Origin: Mesorhizobium sp. SCN 65-20
GTDB lineage: Bacteria; Pseudomonadota; Alphaproteobacteria; Rhizobiales; Rhizobiaceae
Direction: 5' to 3'
Length of the DNA stretch: 46,177 bases
Assembly: GCA_001724355.1 (NCBI GenBank)
Contig: MEEF01000016.1
Location: 1 to 46,177, forward strand
The notes beneath the pieces were generated by a model. The model made no database searches, had not been told where the DNA came from, and worked only from the letters and a program-made list of their open reading frames with translations. Each line of letters starts with the position of its first letter. The first letter of the stretch is position 1. The position numbers and the translations under genes were made by a program. Positions 33,590-41,504 of the stretch are shown here, one piece after another.

Positions 33590-33608
33590 CTCTGGGCCCC
33601 CCCCCAGT
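33590..33608 (-). promoter_or_regulatory. Nine-G tract between the adaptor stop and the permease start
   Basis: On the coding (minus) strand the gap reads ACTGGGGGGGGGCCCAGAG before the ATG at 33589. The nine-G run is at 33597-33605 (C on the plus strand). It sits where the ribosome binding site should be; CTGGG and CCCAG could also form a hairpin. Length changes in this tract would alter translation spacing. Confidence 0.5.
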
Positions 33609-34769
33609 TCAGGAGCCGCTGCGGCCGGCGGCATCGCTGCCGGCGACGAGCAGTTGCGCGCCCTCGCGCACGGTGTGGATGCCCTCGGTCACGACCTGGT
33701 CGCCGGGCACGAGAGCTGCCTCGACGAGCACGCTGTCGGTGTTGCGCTGGACGATGCGGACCGGAACGCGCTTGGCCTTGCCGTCGGCGAGAGCCCAGAC
33801 GAAGGCGCCGTCGCCGCCCCACTGGATCGCCAGCGGATCGACGGACGGATAGGTGTCGCCGGGGAAGCGCATCGCCACCTGGAACGACATCCCCGCGCGC
33901 AGCACGTCGCCGTCATTGTCGAGGCGAGCCTGCACGCGCAGCGTCCGGCTCTGTTCGTCGAGGCGATTGTCCACGGCGCTGACCACGCCGTCGAAGACCT
34001 GGCCGGGGCGGACTACGGAATTGGCGGTGAGGGGCTGGCCGACTGCGAGCAGGCCGGTGAAGCGCTCCGGAACCCAGAAATCGACGATGATCCGCGAGCG
34101 GTCGTCGACCGTGGCGATCGTGGTCTGGCTGGTGACGTAGTTGCCGTTCTCGACCGGCAGGATGCCGACGATACCAGAGATCGGCGAGACGATGGTGCGG
34201 CGGTCGAGTGCCAGCGCCGCGTCACGTACCGCGAGCCGCGCATTGTCCACGGCCAGCTCGGCCTCGCGCTGCTGCACGGCGGTGGCGGTGTTGGTCGCAC
34301 GCAGCGCCTTGATGCGCTCCAGCGAGGCCTCTGCGTCGCCCTGCGCGATGCGGGCGCGTTCGAGCGCGATCTCTTCGGAGTCGGAGTCCATCTTGGCGAT
34401 CACCGCGCCGGCCTGGACCTTCTGGCCCGCCTCAACCGCGATTTCGGTCAGCCTGCCGGCGGCGTAGGGATTGATGATCACGGAATTGAGCGCCCGGCCG
34501 GTGCCGATCGCCGAGAGCCGGTCGTTGATGGTGCCGCTCGCCACCGGTTGCGTGACGACGGGCGTCTGGGCGACGTTGCGCCCGCCGCCCTGACGGTTGC
34601 CGGCATTTCCGCCGGCCTGCACCTGGTCGCTCCGGCCTGCCGAGGCTTGCGCCCATTCTATGCCCCAGCGCGCCAGAACCTCGCGCGAACCGGGAACGAA
34701 GAGCACCCGGCTTGCCGCTGCCGCGAGCAGGATGGCTATTGCCAAGACTATCTGTTTCCAGGCGGCCAT
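33609..34769 (-). CDS. RND efflux periplasmic adaptor (HlyD/MFP family)
   Basis: A 386-residue adaptor. A membrane anchor (MAAWKQIVLAIAILLAAAAS) is followed by the barrel-sandwich motif region INPYAAGRLTEIAVEAGQKV, a coiled-coil hairpin (EIALERARIAQGDAEASLER to RDAALALDRR), and a second lipoyl half (TIVSPISGIVGILPVENGNY). The C-terminal beta-barrel includes WVPERFTGLLAVGQPL. It links the permease to an outer-membrane tunnel. ATG 34769 is chosen because GGAG lies close upstream; a GTG two codons earlier is possible. Its stop lies 19 bases before the permease start. Confidence 0.9.
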   Translation of the reverse strand: MAAWKQIVLAIAILLAAAASRVLFVPGSREVLARWGIEWAQASAGRSDQVQAGGNAGNRQGGGRNVAQTPVVTQPVASGTINDRLSAIGTGRALNSVIINPYAAGRLTEIAVEAGQKVQAGAVIAKMDSDSEEIALERARIAQGDAEASLERIKALRATNTATAVQQREAELAVDNARLAVRDAALALDRRTIVSPISGIVGILPVENGNYVTSQTTIATVDDRSRIIVDFWVPERFTGLLAVGQPLTANSVVRPGQVFDGVVSAVDNRLDEQSRTLRVQARLDNDGDVLRAGMSFQVAMRFPGDTYPSVDPLAIQWGGDGAFVWALADGKAKRVPVRIVQRNTDSVLVEAALVPGDQVVTEGIHTVREGAQLLVAGSDAAGRSGS

Positions 34770-34900
34770 CTGCACTCCAGTCCTGCTGCAATTCCCCGAT
34801 ACGGCAGTCCAACCAGGACGTCGGCGCTGCCATGCGGCTATTGGCCGTTCATTGCGCGATGTCTTGCGATGAACAGAAGCCAGCCCGCTCGAGCAGCCGC

Positions 34901-34906
34901 ATTATA
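34901..34906 (-). promoter_or_regulatory. Perfect -10 hexamer upstream of the RND operon
   Basis: On the minus strand TATAAT (plus-strand ATTATA) lies 131 bases before the adaptor ATG. No matching -35 is seen at 16-18 bases, so the promoter would need an activator or a variant box. Confidence 0.3.
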
Positions 34907-34993
34907 GCCCAGTTAGATAACCGAGCCTTATGGCAATTCTCGACATGCCGCACATTAAATCTGCGTAACATTTGGCGGATTGGCGCCGGCGGC

Positions 34994-35821
34994 TCAGCGC
35001 AGCTCCTCGATCGCGCGGATGCGCCTTGCGCCATCCGCATCGAGCTTGCGGGTGAGTGCGCCGATCAGGGTCTCGGCGGCGACGAAGAGCGCGGCCGAGG
35101 AATCCCAGGCCGAGGGCACCGCCGTCCGGCCGGCGATGACGTGGCGGGCGAAGCGGGCGATCGGCGAGAGCCACTGGTCGGTGAAGAGGATGATGGTGGC
35201 GCCGCGCCTGTGGGCCTTTTCGGCGAAGCGCACGAGGCTCTCCTGGTAGCGGCGGATGTCGAAGATCAGCAGCGTGTCGCGCTTTCCGATGTCGATCAGC
35301 CGGTCGTTCCAGAGGCTTTCCTGGCCGTAGAGATGGGTGACGTTCGGCCGAATCAGGTTGAGGTGGGCCGTCATGTAGCGCGCCAGCGGGTCGGTGAAGC
35401 GGCCGCCGACGAGGAAAACATGGGCGCGCGGGTTGGCGAGGTGGCCGACGATATCCGCCAGCTGCCGGTCCGACAGGTGCCGGAACGTCTCGCGGATGTT
35501 CTCGAGCACAGCCTCCAGGATAGGCGCGGTCGAAGCGGGCAGCTGCGATGGCGGGGCGGTCGTGCGCGAGGCGGGCGACTGAAGCTGTTCGGCGAGTTCG
35601 TCCTGCAATGCCGACTGGAATTCGGGGTAGTTCTGGAAACCCAACCGGGCGACGAAGCGCAGGATGGTCGGCGACGAGACGCCGGCCTGCTGCGAGAATT
35701 CGGCCACCGTCTTGAGCCCGACCACGGGGTAGGCGGCGATCAGCGTCTGTGCTGCGCGGCGCTCGCCGGCAGGCATCGCATCGATCTTTTCGCTGATCAG
35801 TTCGGCAACGCTCGAAGCCAT
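34994..35821 (-). CDS. MurR/RpiR-family transcriptional regulator
   Basis: A 275-residue regulator. The N-terminal HTH of RpiR type spans about 34-62 (VGLKTVAEFSQQAGVSSPTI to RFVARLGF), and a SIS domain (about 130-255) includes AHVFLVGGRFTDPLARYMTA and DTLLIFDIRRYQESLVRFA. SIS domains usually bind phosphosugars, but RpiR regulators of amine and amino acid genes also exist in rhizobia. GGGGAG precedes the ATG. It is divergent from the amidohydrolase gene at 35994, with a palindrome in the shared promoter. It probably represses that operon. Confidence 0.86.
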   Translation of the reverse strand: MASSVAELISEKIDAMPAGERRAAQTLIAAYPVVGLKTVAEFSQQAGVSSPTILRFVARLGFQNYPEFQSALQDELAEQLQSPASRTTAPPSQLPASTAPILEAVLENIRETFRHLSDRQLADIVGHLANPRAHVFLVGGRFTDPLARYMTAHLNLIRPNVTHLYGQESLWNDRLIDIGKRDTLLIFDIRRYQESLVRFAEKAHRRGATIILFTDQWLSPIARFARHVIAGRTAVPSAWDSSAALFVAAETLIGALTRKLDADGARRIRAIEELR

Positions 35822-35891
35822 CCGTCTCCCCGTTCCGGCCGCCCACCGGCGCGCTCTTTTTTGGCCCAGCGCTTAGACCGGTGCATGCCCT

Positions 35892-35906
35892 TCAAATGGC
35901 ATTTGA
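35892..35906. promoter_or_regulatory. RpiR operator candidate overlapping a -35 box
   Basis: TCAAATG and CATTTGA form a perfect 15-bp palindrome with one central G. Its right arm overlaps TTGACA (35903-35908), a consensus -35 box on the plus strand. The gap lies between the divergent RpiR gene and the amidohydrolase operon. A recognisable -10 at the right distance was not clear (AAGAAA is near). Confidence 0.6.
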
Positions 35907-35908
35907 CA
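35903..35908 (+). promoter_or_regulatory. -35 hexamer of the amidohydrolase operon
   Basis: TTGACA exactly. A matching -10 about 17 bases downstream would start near 35926, where the sequence is AGAAAT. The promoter is plausible, not certain. Confidence 0.4.
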
Positions 35909-35993
35909 AAGTCCGATTATGTGTAAGAAATCATTCATAGGGGCGCAATGAACAAAAATACGTAACATACGATACGGCCCCGGGGATGAATGA

Positions 35994-36803
35994 ATGGGAA
36001 CGGGCCAGGCAAATCTTGCCATGTCGAATGCTGTCCGCGTGACAAATCGCGACGGCCGCAGCCCCTACGTGATTCTCTGCGACCACGCCTCCAACCGGCT
36101 CCCCGCCGCCTACGGCACGCTCGGGCTCGACGCCGGCGAGATGCTGCGCCATATCGCCTGGGATCCGGGCGCGCTGCCGGTCGCCCAGCGCCTCGCCGAA
36201 GGCCTCGATGCGACGTTGGTCGAATCCTGCGTTTCGCGGCTCGCCATCGACTGCAACCGGCCGCTGGGTGCATCTGATCTCATCCCCGAAATCAGCGAAA
36301 CCACGGTCGTTCCCGGCAATATCGGGCTGGGCGCGGCTCAGCGCGAGGAGAGAATCGCTCTATCATGGCGCCCGTTCCACGACGCGATCGGCGAGATCGT
36401 TTCCGACCGGCTGCGCGCGGGACGGGAGACGAGGCTGGTGTCCGTCCATTCTTTCACGCCGATCTACAAAGGCGTTTCGCGCCCCTGGCACATCGGCATC
36501 ATCCATGACGAGGACGAGCGGCTCGCCGCGCCGCTGATTGTAGCGTTGCGTGGCGTCGACGGCCCCGTCGTCGGCGTCAACGAACCGTATTCCCCGGCCG
36601 ACCGGGTCTACTTCACCCTGGAACACCACGGCAGGTCGCGCGGCCTGCCGTGCGCGATGATCGAAATCCGCAACGACGAAATATCGGCGCAGGCCGGGCA
36701 GCGGAAATGGGCGGATGTGCTCACGGGCATCTTTGCCGATCTCGAGCCGGAGGCGGGGGACGCTGTCCCTTACCGGCCGGGCATCGGACGCGCGGCTCAA
36801 TGA
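35994..36803 (+). CDS. N-formylglutamate amidohydrolase-like protein
   Basis: A 269-residue protein of the N-formylglutamate amidohydrolase (FGase) family, which cleaves N-formyl-glutamate in histidine catabolism and possibly other glutamyl amides. Metal-site strings include VILCDHASNRLP near residue 26, a conserved SVHSFTPIYKG and EIRNDEI near the C terminus. It has no hut genes beside it: the neighbours are an APC permease and a glutamine-synthetase-like gene, so a role in opening a gamma-glutamyl amide is attractive. Start could be 35994 or ATG 36021 (MSNAVRVTNRDG); both are plausible. The RpiR gene is divergent. Confidence 0.82.
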   Translation: MGTGQANLAMSNAVRVTNRDGRSPYVILCDHASNRLPAAYGTLGLDAGEMLRHIAWDPGALPVAQRLAEGLDATLVESCVSRLAIDCNRPLGASDLIPEISETTVVPGNIGLGAAQREERIALSWRPFHDAIGEIVSDRLRAGRETRLVSVHSFTPIYKGVSRPWHIGIIHDEDERLAAPLIVALRGVDGPVVGVNEPYSPADRVYFTLEHHGRSRGLPCAMIEIRNDEISAQAGQRKWADVLTGIFADLEPEAGDAVPYRPGIGRAAQ

Positions 36804-36830
36804 AAGGCATAACGACAAGGGGACACTGAA

Positions 36831-38384
36831 ATGGCATCACCTGGTTATTCCGAGCATGACAAGCACGAGGACGTCAAAGTCCTCCACTCCATGGGCTATG
36901 CCCAGGAACTCGAACGGCGCATGAGCCAGTTCTCGAACTTCGCCGTTTCCTTCTCGATCATCTGCATTCTCTCCGGCGGCATCAACTCGCTGGCACAGGC
37001 CACCTCCGGCGCCGGTGGTGCCGCCATCGGCATCGGCTGGCTCATCGGCTGCTTCGTCAGCCTCGTCTTCGCCGTCGCCATGGCCCAGATCAGTTCGGCC
37101 TATCCGACAGCGGGCGGCCTCTATCACTGGGGCTCGATCCTCGGCAACCGCTTCACCGGTTGGCTGACCGCCTGGTTCAACCTGCTCGGTCTGGTCACCG
37201 TGCTGGGCGCCATCAATGTCGGCACCTACTACTTCTTCATGGGTGCCTTCGGCAGCACCTATCTCGGCCTGGAAGACACCACCACCACCCGCATTATCTT
37301 CCTGGCGATCATCACCGGACTGCAGGCGCTGGTGAACCACATGGGCATCGGCCTGACCGCCAAGCTCACCGACTTCTCCGGCTACCTGATCTTCGCGACC
37401 TCGATCGTGCTGGCCATCGTCTGCCTGATCGCTGCCGACAGCTACGAGTTCAGCCGGCTCTTCACCTTTGCCAACTACTCCGGTGAAGCAGGCGGCAACG
37501 TCTGGCCGGAAACGTCATCGGGCTGGGTGTTCCTGCTGGGTCTTCTGCTGCCCATCTACACCATCACCGGCTACGACGCTTCCGCCCACACCTCGGAGGA
37601 AACGCTGAAGGCAGCGCATTCGGTGCCACGCGCCATGGTCAGCTCGGTGCTGTGGTCGGCGCTGTTCGGCTACATCATGCTGGCTTCGTTCGTGCTGATG
37701 CTGCCCAACATGGACGACGCGGCGGCGCAGGGCTGGAACGTGTTCTTCTGGGCCATGGAGGTGCAGGTCAATCCGGTGGTCAAGGACCTGCTCTACCTCG
37801 CCATCTTCGTCAGCCAGTGGCTGTGCGGCTTGGCGACGGTGACGTCGGTGTCACGCATGATCTTCGCCTTCTCGCGCGATGGTGGCCTGCCGGCTTCGGG
37901 GGCGCTGGCCAAGGTCAGCCCGACCTATCGCACACCGGTAGCTGCGATCTGGACCGGCTCGATCCTGGCCGTCCTCTTCGTCTGGGGATCGTCGCTGGTC
38001 TCGATCGGCGAGACGCCTGTCTACACCATCGTCGTGTCCTGCACGGTCATCTTCCTGTTCTTCTCCTTCGTCATCCCGATCACCCTCGGGCTCAAGGCGT
38101 GGGGGACTTCGAAGTGGGACAAGATGGGTCCGTGGGACCTGGGCGAGGGCACCTTCAAGCTGTTCGCGGTGCTGTCGATCATCGCCATGGTGCTGATCTT
38201 CGTGATCGGTATCCAACCGCCAAACGACTGGGCGCTCTACATCACGGTCGGCTTCCTCGTGCTGACGGCGATCATCTGGTTCGGCTTCGAACGCAGCCGC
38301 TTCCAGGGCCCGCCGATCGGCGACGAGGTCGCCAAGCGCGCGGCCGTCATCGCGGCGGCGGAACGCGCGGTCGGCGAACGCTGA
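36831..38384 (+). CDS. APC-family amino acid/amine permease
   Basis: A 517-residue membrane protein with about twelve hydrophobic helices. APC marks are the N-terminal FAVSFSIICILSGGINSLAQ (about 40-59, helix 1) and AMAQISSAYPTAGGLYHWGS (about 83-102). A conserved GYDASAHTSEETLKAAHSVP near residue 246 marks helix 6 and the loop after it. It is close to gamma-aminobutyrate and amine permeases rather than cationic amino acid ones. It starts 27 bases after the amidohydrolase stop, and a stem-loop follows. It probably carries the amine used by the operon. Confidence 0.87.
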   Translation: MASPGYSEHDKHEDVKVLHSMGYAQELERRMSQFSNFAVSFSIICILSGGINSLAQATSGAGGAAIGIGWLIGCFVSLVFAVAMAQISSAYPTAGGLYHWGSILGNRFTGWLTAWFNLLGLVTVLGAINVGTYYFFMGAFGSTYLGLEDTTTTRIIFLAIITGLQALVNHMGIGLTAKLTDFSGYLIFATSIVLAIVCLIAADSYEFSRLFTFANYSGEAGGNVWPETSSGWVFLLGLLLPIYTITGYDASAHTSEETLKAAHSVPRAMVSSVLWSALFGYIMLASFVLMLPNMDDAAAQGWNVFFWAMEVQVNPVVKDLLYLAIFVSQWLCGLATVTSVSRMIFAFSRDGGLPASGALAKVSPTYRTPVAAIWTGSILAVLFVWGSSLVSIGETPVYTIVVSCTVIFLFFSFVIPITLGLKAWGTSKWDKMGPWDLGEGTFKLFAVLSIIAMVLIFVIGIQPPNDWALYITVGFLVLTAIIWFGFERSRFQGPPIGDEVAKRAAVIAAAERAVGER

Positions 38385-38400
38385 TCGCTCCCAATATGGC

Positions 38401-38425
38401 CGTGGCCGGCCATGCGCCGGCCACG
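38401..38425. other. Perfect stem-loop between permease and ligase genes
   Basis: CGTGGCCGGC (38401-38410), loop CATGC, and GCCGGCCACG (38416-38425) form a ten-base perfect stem with GTCCGTTTC after it. The T-run is poor, so it could be a weak terminator or an mRNA-stabilising hairpin that separates the expression of permease and ligase. Confidence 0.55.
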
Positions 38426-38487
38426 TCCGTTTCACTCTTCGGAACCATCAACCAAACTGAAGTGGCATCGCCCGGATCGGAAGTAAA

Positions 38488-39858
38488 ATGGCTGGAAATC
38501 TCTCATTCGATCAGTTGAAAAGTGCAGTCGCTGCGGGCGAGATCGACACGGTCTTGGCCTGCGCCGTCGACATGCAGGGACGGCTGATCGGCAAGCGGTT
38601 TCTGGCCAAATATTTCGTCGAATCCGCCTATGACGAGACACATGGCTGCAACTACCTCCTGGCCAACGACATCGATATGGAGCCGGTGCCCGGCTACAAG
38701 GCGGCAAGCTGGGACAAGGGCTATGGCGACTTCGTCATGAAGCCCGACCTAGGCACGCTGCGCCGCATTCCGTGGCTCGAAAAGACGGCGCTCTGCCTGG
38801 TCGACGTGCTCGACCATCACACCCACTCCGACCTGCCGCACTCGCCGCGCGGCATCCTGAAGAAACAGGTCAAGCGGCTGCAGGAGCGCGGCTATCTCGC
38901 CTATTTCGCGTCCGAGCTGGAGTTCTACCTGTTTTCCGAGACCTACGATTCCGCGCGCGCAAAACACTGGCAGAACCTCGACACCGCCTCGCCCTATATC
39001 GGTGACTACCTGATCGGCATCACCACCAAGGAAGAAGGCGTGATGCGCCGCCTGCGCAACGAGATGGAGGCCGCGGGCGTGCCGATCGAGAACTCCAAGG
39101 GCGAGTGGGGCCCGGGCCAGGAAGAGATCAACGTCCGCTACGCCGAAGTGCTGGAGATGGCGGACCGTCACGTCATCCTGAAGAACGGCGCCAAGGAAAT
39201 CGCCGCCAGCGAAGGCAAGGCGATCAGCTTTATGGCCAAGTACAATTACGGCCTCGCCGGCAACTCCAGCCACATCCACAATTCGCTGTGGAGCGCCGAC
39301 GGCAAGACCCCGCTGTTCTATGACAAGGGCAGCGAATGGACACTGTCCAAGCTCGGGCAGCAGTGGGCGGCGGGGCAGCTCAAATACGCCAGCGAGTTCA
39401 CCTGGTTCCTGGCGCCCTACATCAATTCCTACAAGCGCTTCCAGGCTGGCACGTTTGCGCCGACCAAGATCATGTGGAGCGAGGACAACCGCACCGCGGG
39501 CTTCCGCCTGTGCGGCGAAGGGACCAAGGGCATCCGCATGGAGTGCCGCATCGGCGGCGCCGACCTCAACCCGTATCTCGCCTTCGCGGCGCTGATCGCG
39601 GCCGGCCTCGCCGGCATCGACGAGAAGCTCGAGCTGCAGAAGCCGTTCGTCGGCGACGCCTACCAGGCGGCCAACCTGCCCGAAATTCCCAAGACCCTGC
39701 GCGACGCGGCCGACACGCTTGAGAGTTCGGCGATGCTGAAGGCTGCCTTCGGCGAGGACGTGATCGATCACTACGTCCACAACGCCCGCTGGGAGCAGTT
39801 CGAATACGACCGCCGCATCACCGACTGGGAATTGCACCGCGGCTTCGAACGCTACTAA
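38488..39858 (+). CDS. Glutamine synthetase-like gamma-glutamyl ligase (PuuA-type)
   Basis: A 456-residue glutamine synthetase-fold ligase that would join an amine to glutamate using ATP. The beta-grasp region occupies about residues 1-100 (VDMQGRLIGKRF). The catalytic part includes ELEFYLFSE, GPGQEEINVRY, NYGLAGNSSHIHNSLW and NRTAGFRLCGEGTKGIRMEC, then GGADLNPYLAFAALI. The replaced and shortened N terminus and the context of an amine permease place it with PuuA, IpuC and related gamma-glutamylamide synthetases rather than ammonia-assimilating GlnA. No adenylylation tyrosine is evident. The amine is unknown. Confidence 0.85.
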   Translation: MAGNLSFDQLKSAVAAGEIDTVLACAVDMQGRLIGKRFLAKYFVESAYDETHGCNYLLANDIDMEPVPGYKAASWDKGYGDFVMKPDLGTLRRIPWLEKTALCLVDVLDHHTHSDLPHSPRGILKKQVKRLQERGYLAYFASELEFYLFSETYDSARAKHWQNLDTASPYIGDYLIGITTKEEGVMRRLRNEMEAAGVPIENSKGEWGPGQEEINVRYAEVLEMADRHVILKNGAKEIAASEGKAISFMAKYNYGLAGNSSHIHNSLWSADGKTPLFYDKGSEWTLSKLGQQWAAGQLKYASEFTWFLAPYINSYKRFQAGTFAPTKIMWSEDNRTAGFRLCGEGTKGIRMECRIGGADLNPYLAFAALIAAGLAGIDEKLELQKPFVGDAYQAANLPEIPKTLRDAADTLESSAMLKAAFGEDVIDHYVHNARWEQFEYDRRITDWELHRGFERY

Positions 39859-39930
39859 GCTCACCCCCGCAAATTGCGACTCTCCTCCGGCGGAAAAGCC
39901 CGAGGGGATGATTATTGGAAGGACAAAAAC

Positions 39931-41319
39931 ATGACCGAAACGGTCAAACTCAAATCCCCCGTCGATGGCTCGATCTACATCGAGCGCCCCGTGGCCGAGG
40001 ACAAGGCGATCGCCGCCGCCGTCGAGCGTGCCCGCACGGCTCAGGCAGATTGGGCGCGCGTGCCGGTTGCCGAGCGCGCGGCCTGCATGCTGAAGATGCT
40101 CGAGGCGCTCGTCGGCATGAGCGACGAGATCGTGCCGGAACTCGCCTGGCAGATGGGGCGCCCGATCCGCTATGGCGGCGAGTTCGGCGGCGTCAAGGAA
40201 CGCACCCAGTACATGGTCGAGATCGCCGAACGCGCGCTCGCCCCGGTGCCGGCGTCCAACCCCAAGGACGGGTTCCGCCGCTATGTGAAGAAGGACCCGC
40301 TCGGCGTGGTCATGGTCATTGCGCCGTGGAACTATCCCTACCTCACGGCCGTCAACACCATCGTTCCGGCACTGATCGCCGGCTCGACCGTCATCCTCAA
40401 GCATGCCGCCCAGACGCTGCTCGTCGGCGAGCGCTTCGCCAAGGCGTTCGAGGTTGCCGGCCTGCCGAAATACGTCTTCCAGAACCTGGTGCTCAACCAC
40501 GCCCAGACCGAGAAGCTGCTCGGCTCGGGCAAGATCGACCACGTCAACTTTACCGGCTCGGTCGCCGGCGGCCGCGCTATCGAGAAGGCGGCAGCGGGCA
40601 CCTTCATGACGCTCGGCCTCGAACTCGGCGGCAAGGATCCGGCCTATGTGCTGTCGGACGCCAAGCTCGACCATGCCATCGTCAATCTGGTCGAGGGCGC
40701 GTTCTTCAATTCGGGCCAGTGCTGCTGCGGCATCGAGCGGGTCTATGTGCACGAGAAGGTCTACGACCAGTTCGTCGAAGGTTTCATCGCCGAGACCAGG
40801 AACTACGCGCTCGGCAATCCGCTGGAGCAGGCGACCACCATGGGCCCGATGGCCCAGGCACGCTTTGCCGACTTCATCCGCGAGCAGAAGGCAGAAGCCC
40901 TGCGCAAGGGTGCCGTCGCCCACATGAACAGCAAGGACGCGCAGGACAAGGCAGGCTCGCCCTACCTGCCGGCCGAGGTGCTCACCAATGTCGACCACCA
41001 GATGTCGGTGATGCGCGAGGAGAGCTTCGGCCCGATCGTCGGCATCATGAAGGTACGCAACGACGAGGAGGCGATCGCACTGATGAACGACAGCCCCTAC
41101 GGGCTGACTGCCTCGATCTGGACGTCCGACACCGAGCACGCCGTCTCGATCGGCGACCGCGTCGAGACCGGCACCGTGTTCATGAACCGCTGCGACTATC
41201 TCGATCCGGCGCTCGTCTGGACCGGCGTCAAGGACACCGGCAAAGGCGCGGCACTGTCACAGATCGGCTACGACAACCTGACCCGACCGAAGTCCTATCA
41301 CTTGCGCGAGAAGATCTAG
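39931..41319 (+). CDS. NAD(P)-dependent aldehyde dehydrogenase
   Basis: A 462-residue ALDH. Key features are the APWNYPY start of the cofactor site (131-137), NFTGS (206-210), the general-base glutamate in LELGGK (E231) and the nucleophilic cysteine in GQCCCG, most likely C265. GGAAGGA lies just before the ATG at 39931. The C terminus ends with TRPKSYHLREKI. Shorter than betaine-type ALDHs by ~30 residues but within range. In this operon it likely oxidises the aldehyde formed by the iron alcohol dehydrogenase, possibly as a gamma-glutamyl amide. Confidence 0.9.
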   Translation: MTETVKLKSPVDGSIYIERPVAEDKAIAAAVERARTAQADWARVPVAERAACMLKMLEALVGMSDEIVPELAWQMGRPIRYGGEFGGVKERTQYMVEIAERALAPVPASNPKDGFRRYVKKDPLGVVMVIAPWNYPYLTAVNTIVPALIAGSTVILKHAAQTLLVGERFAKAFEVAGLPKYVFQNLVLNHAQTEKLLGSGKIDHVNFTGSVAGGRAIEKAAAGTFMTLGLELGGKDPAYVLSDAKLDHAIVNLVEGAFFNSGQCCCGIERVYVHEKVYDQFVEGFIAETRNYALGNPLEQATTMGPMAQARFADFIREQKAEALRKGAVAHMNSKDAQDKAGSPYLPAEVLTNVDHQMSVMREESFGPIVGIMKVRNDEEAIALMNDSPYGLTASIWTSDTEHAVSIGDRVETGTVFMNRCDYLDPALVWTGVKDTGKGAALSQIGYDNLTRPKSYHLREKI

Positions 41320-41338
41320 TTCGCGGCAATGTCTTCGA

Positions 41339-41475
41339 CCCCCACTCCGCCTCGCTGCGCTCGGCACCTCTCCCCCGATCGACGGGGTAGAGGAAACGCC
41401 GGTCGAGGTTTCGCGTCCTTCCTCTCCCCCGGGCAGGGGGAGAGGTGGACCGGCGAAGCCGGGACGGAGTGGGGG
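41339..41475. repeat. Intergenic inverted-repeat element between ALDH and ADH genes
   Basis: CCCCCACTCCG at the left end (41339-41349) pairs with CGGAGTGGGGG at the right end (41465-41475). Inside are a CTCTCCCCC/GGGGGAGAG hairpin (near 41424-41447) and CGGCGAAGCCG. The motif set resembles the 13351 element and is typical of rhizobial dispersed repeats. It interrupts what is otherwise a collinear operon. Confidence 0.75.
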
Positions 41476-41504
41476 TACTACTACTAACTGTTGGAAAGCC
41501 AAAA

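Noticed and set aside
30662..33982. A 1106-codon open frame on the plus strand opposite the RND permease
   Set aside because: Mostly R, H, D, Q and A with no known motif, antisense to a well-supported RND permease with intact proton-relay residues.
35994..36803. N-formylglutamate amidohydrolase as part of a hut (histidine) operon
   Set aside because: No hutU, hutH, hutI or hutC gene is nearby; the neighbours are amine-related.
38749..41139. A 796-codon minus-strand frame opposite the ligase and ALDH genes
   Set aside because: It spans two real genes and an intergenic gap on the other strand and has no domain pattern.
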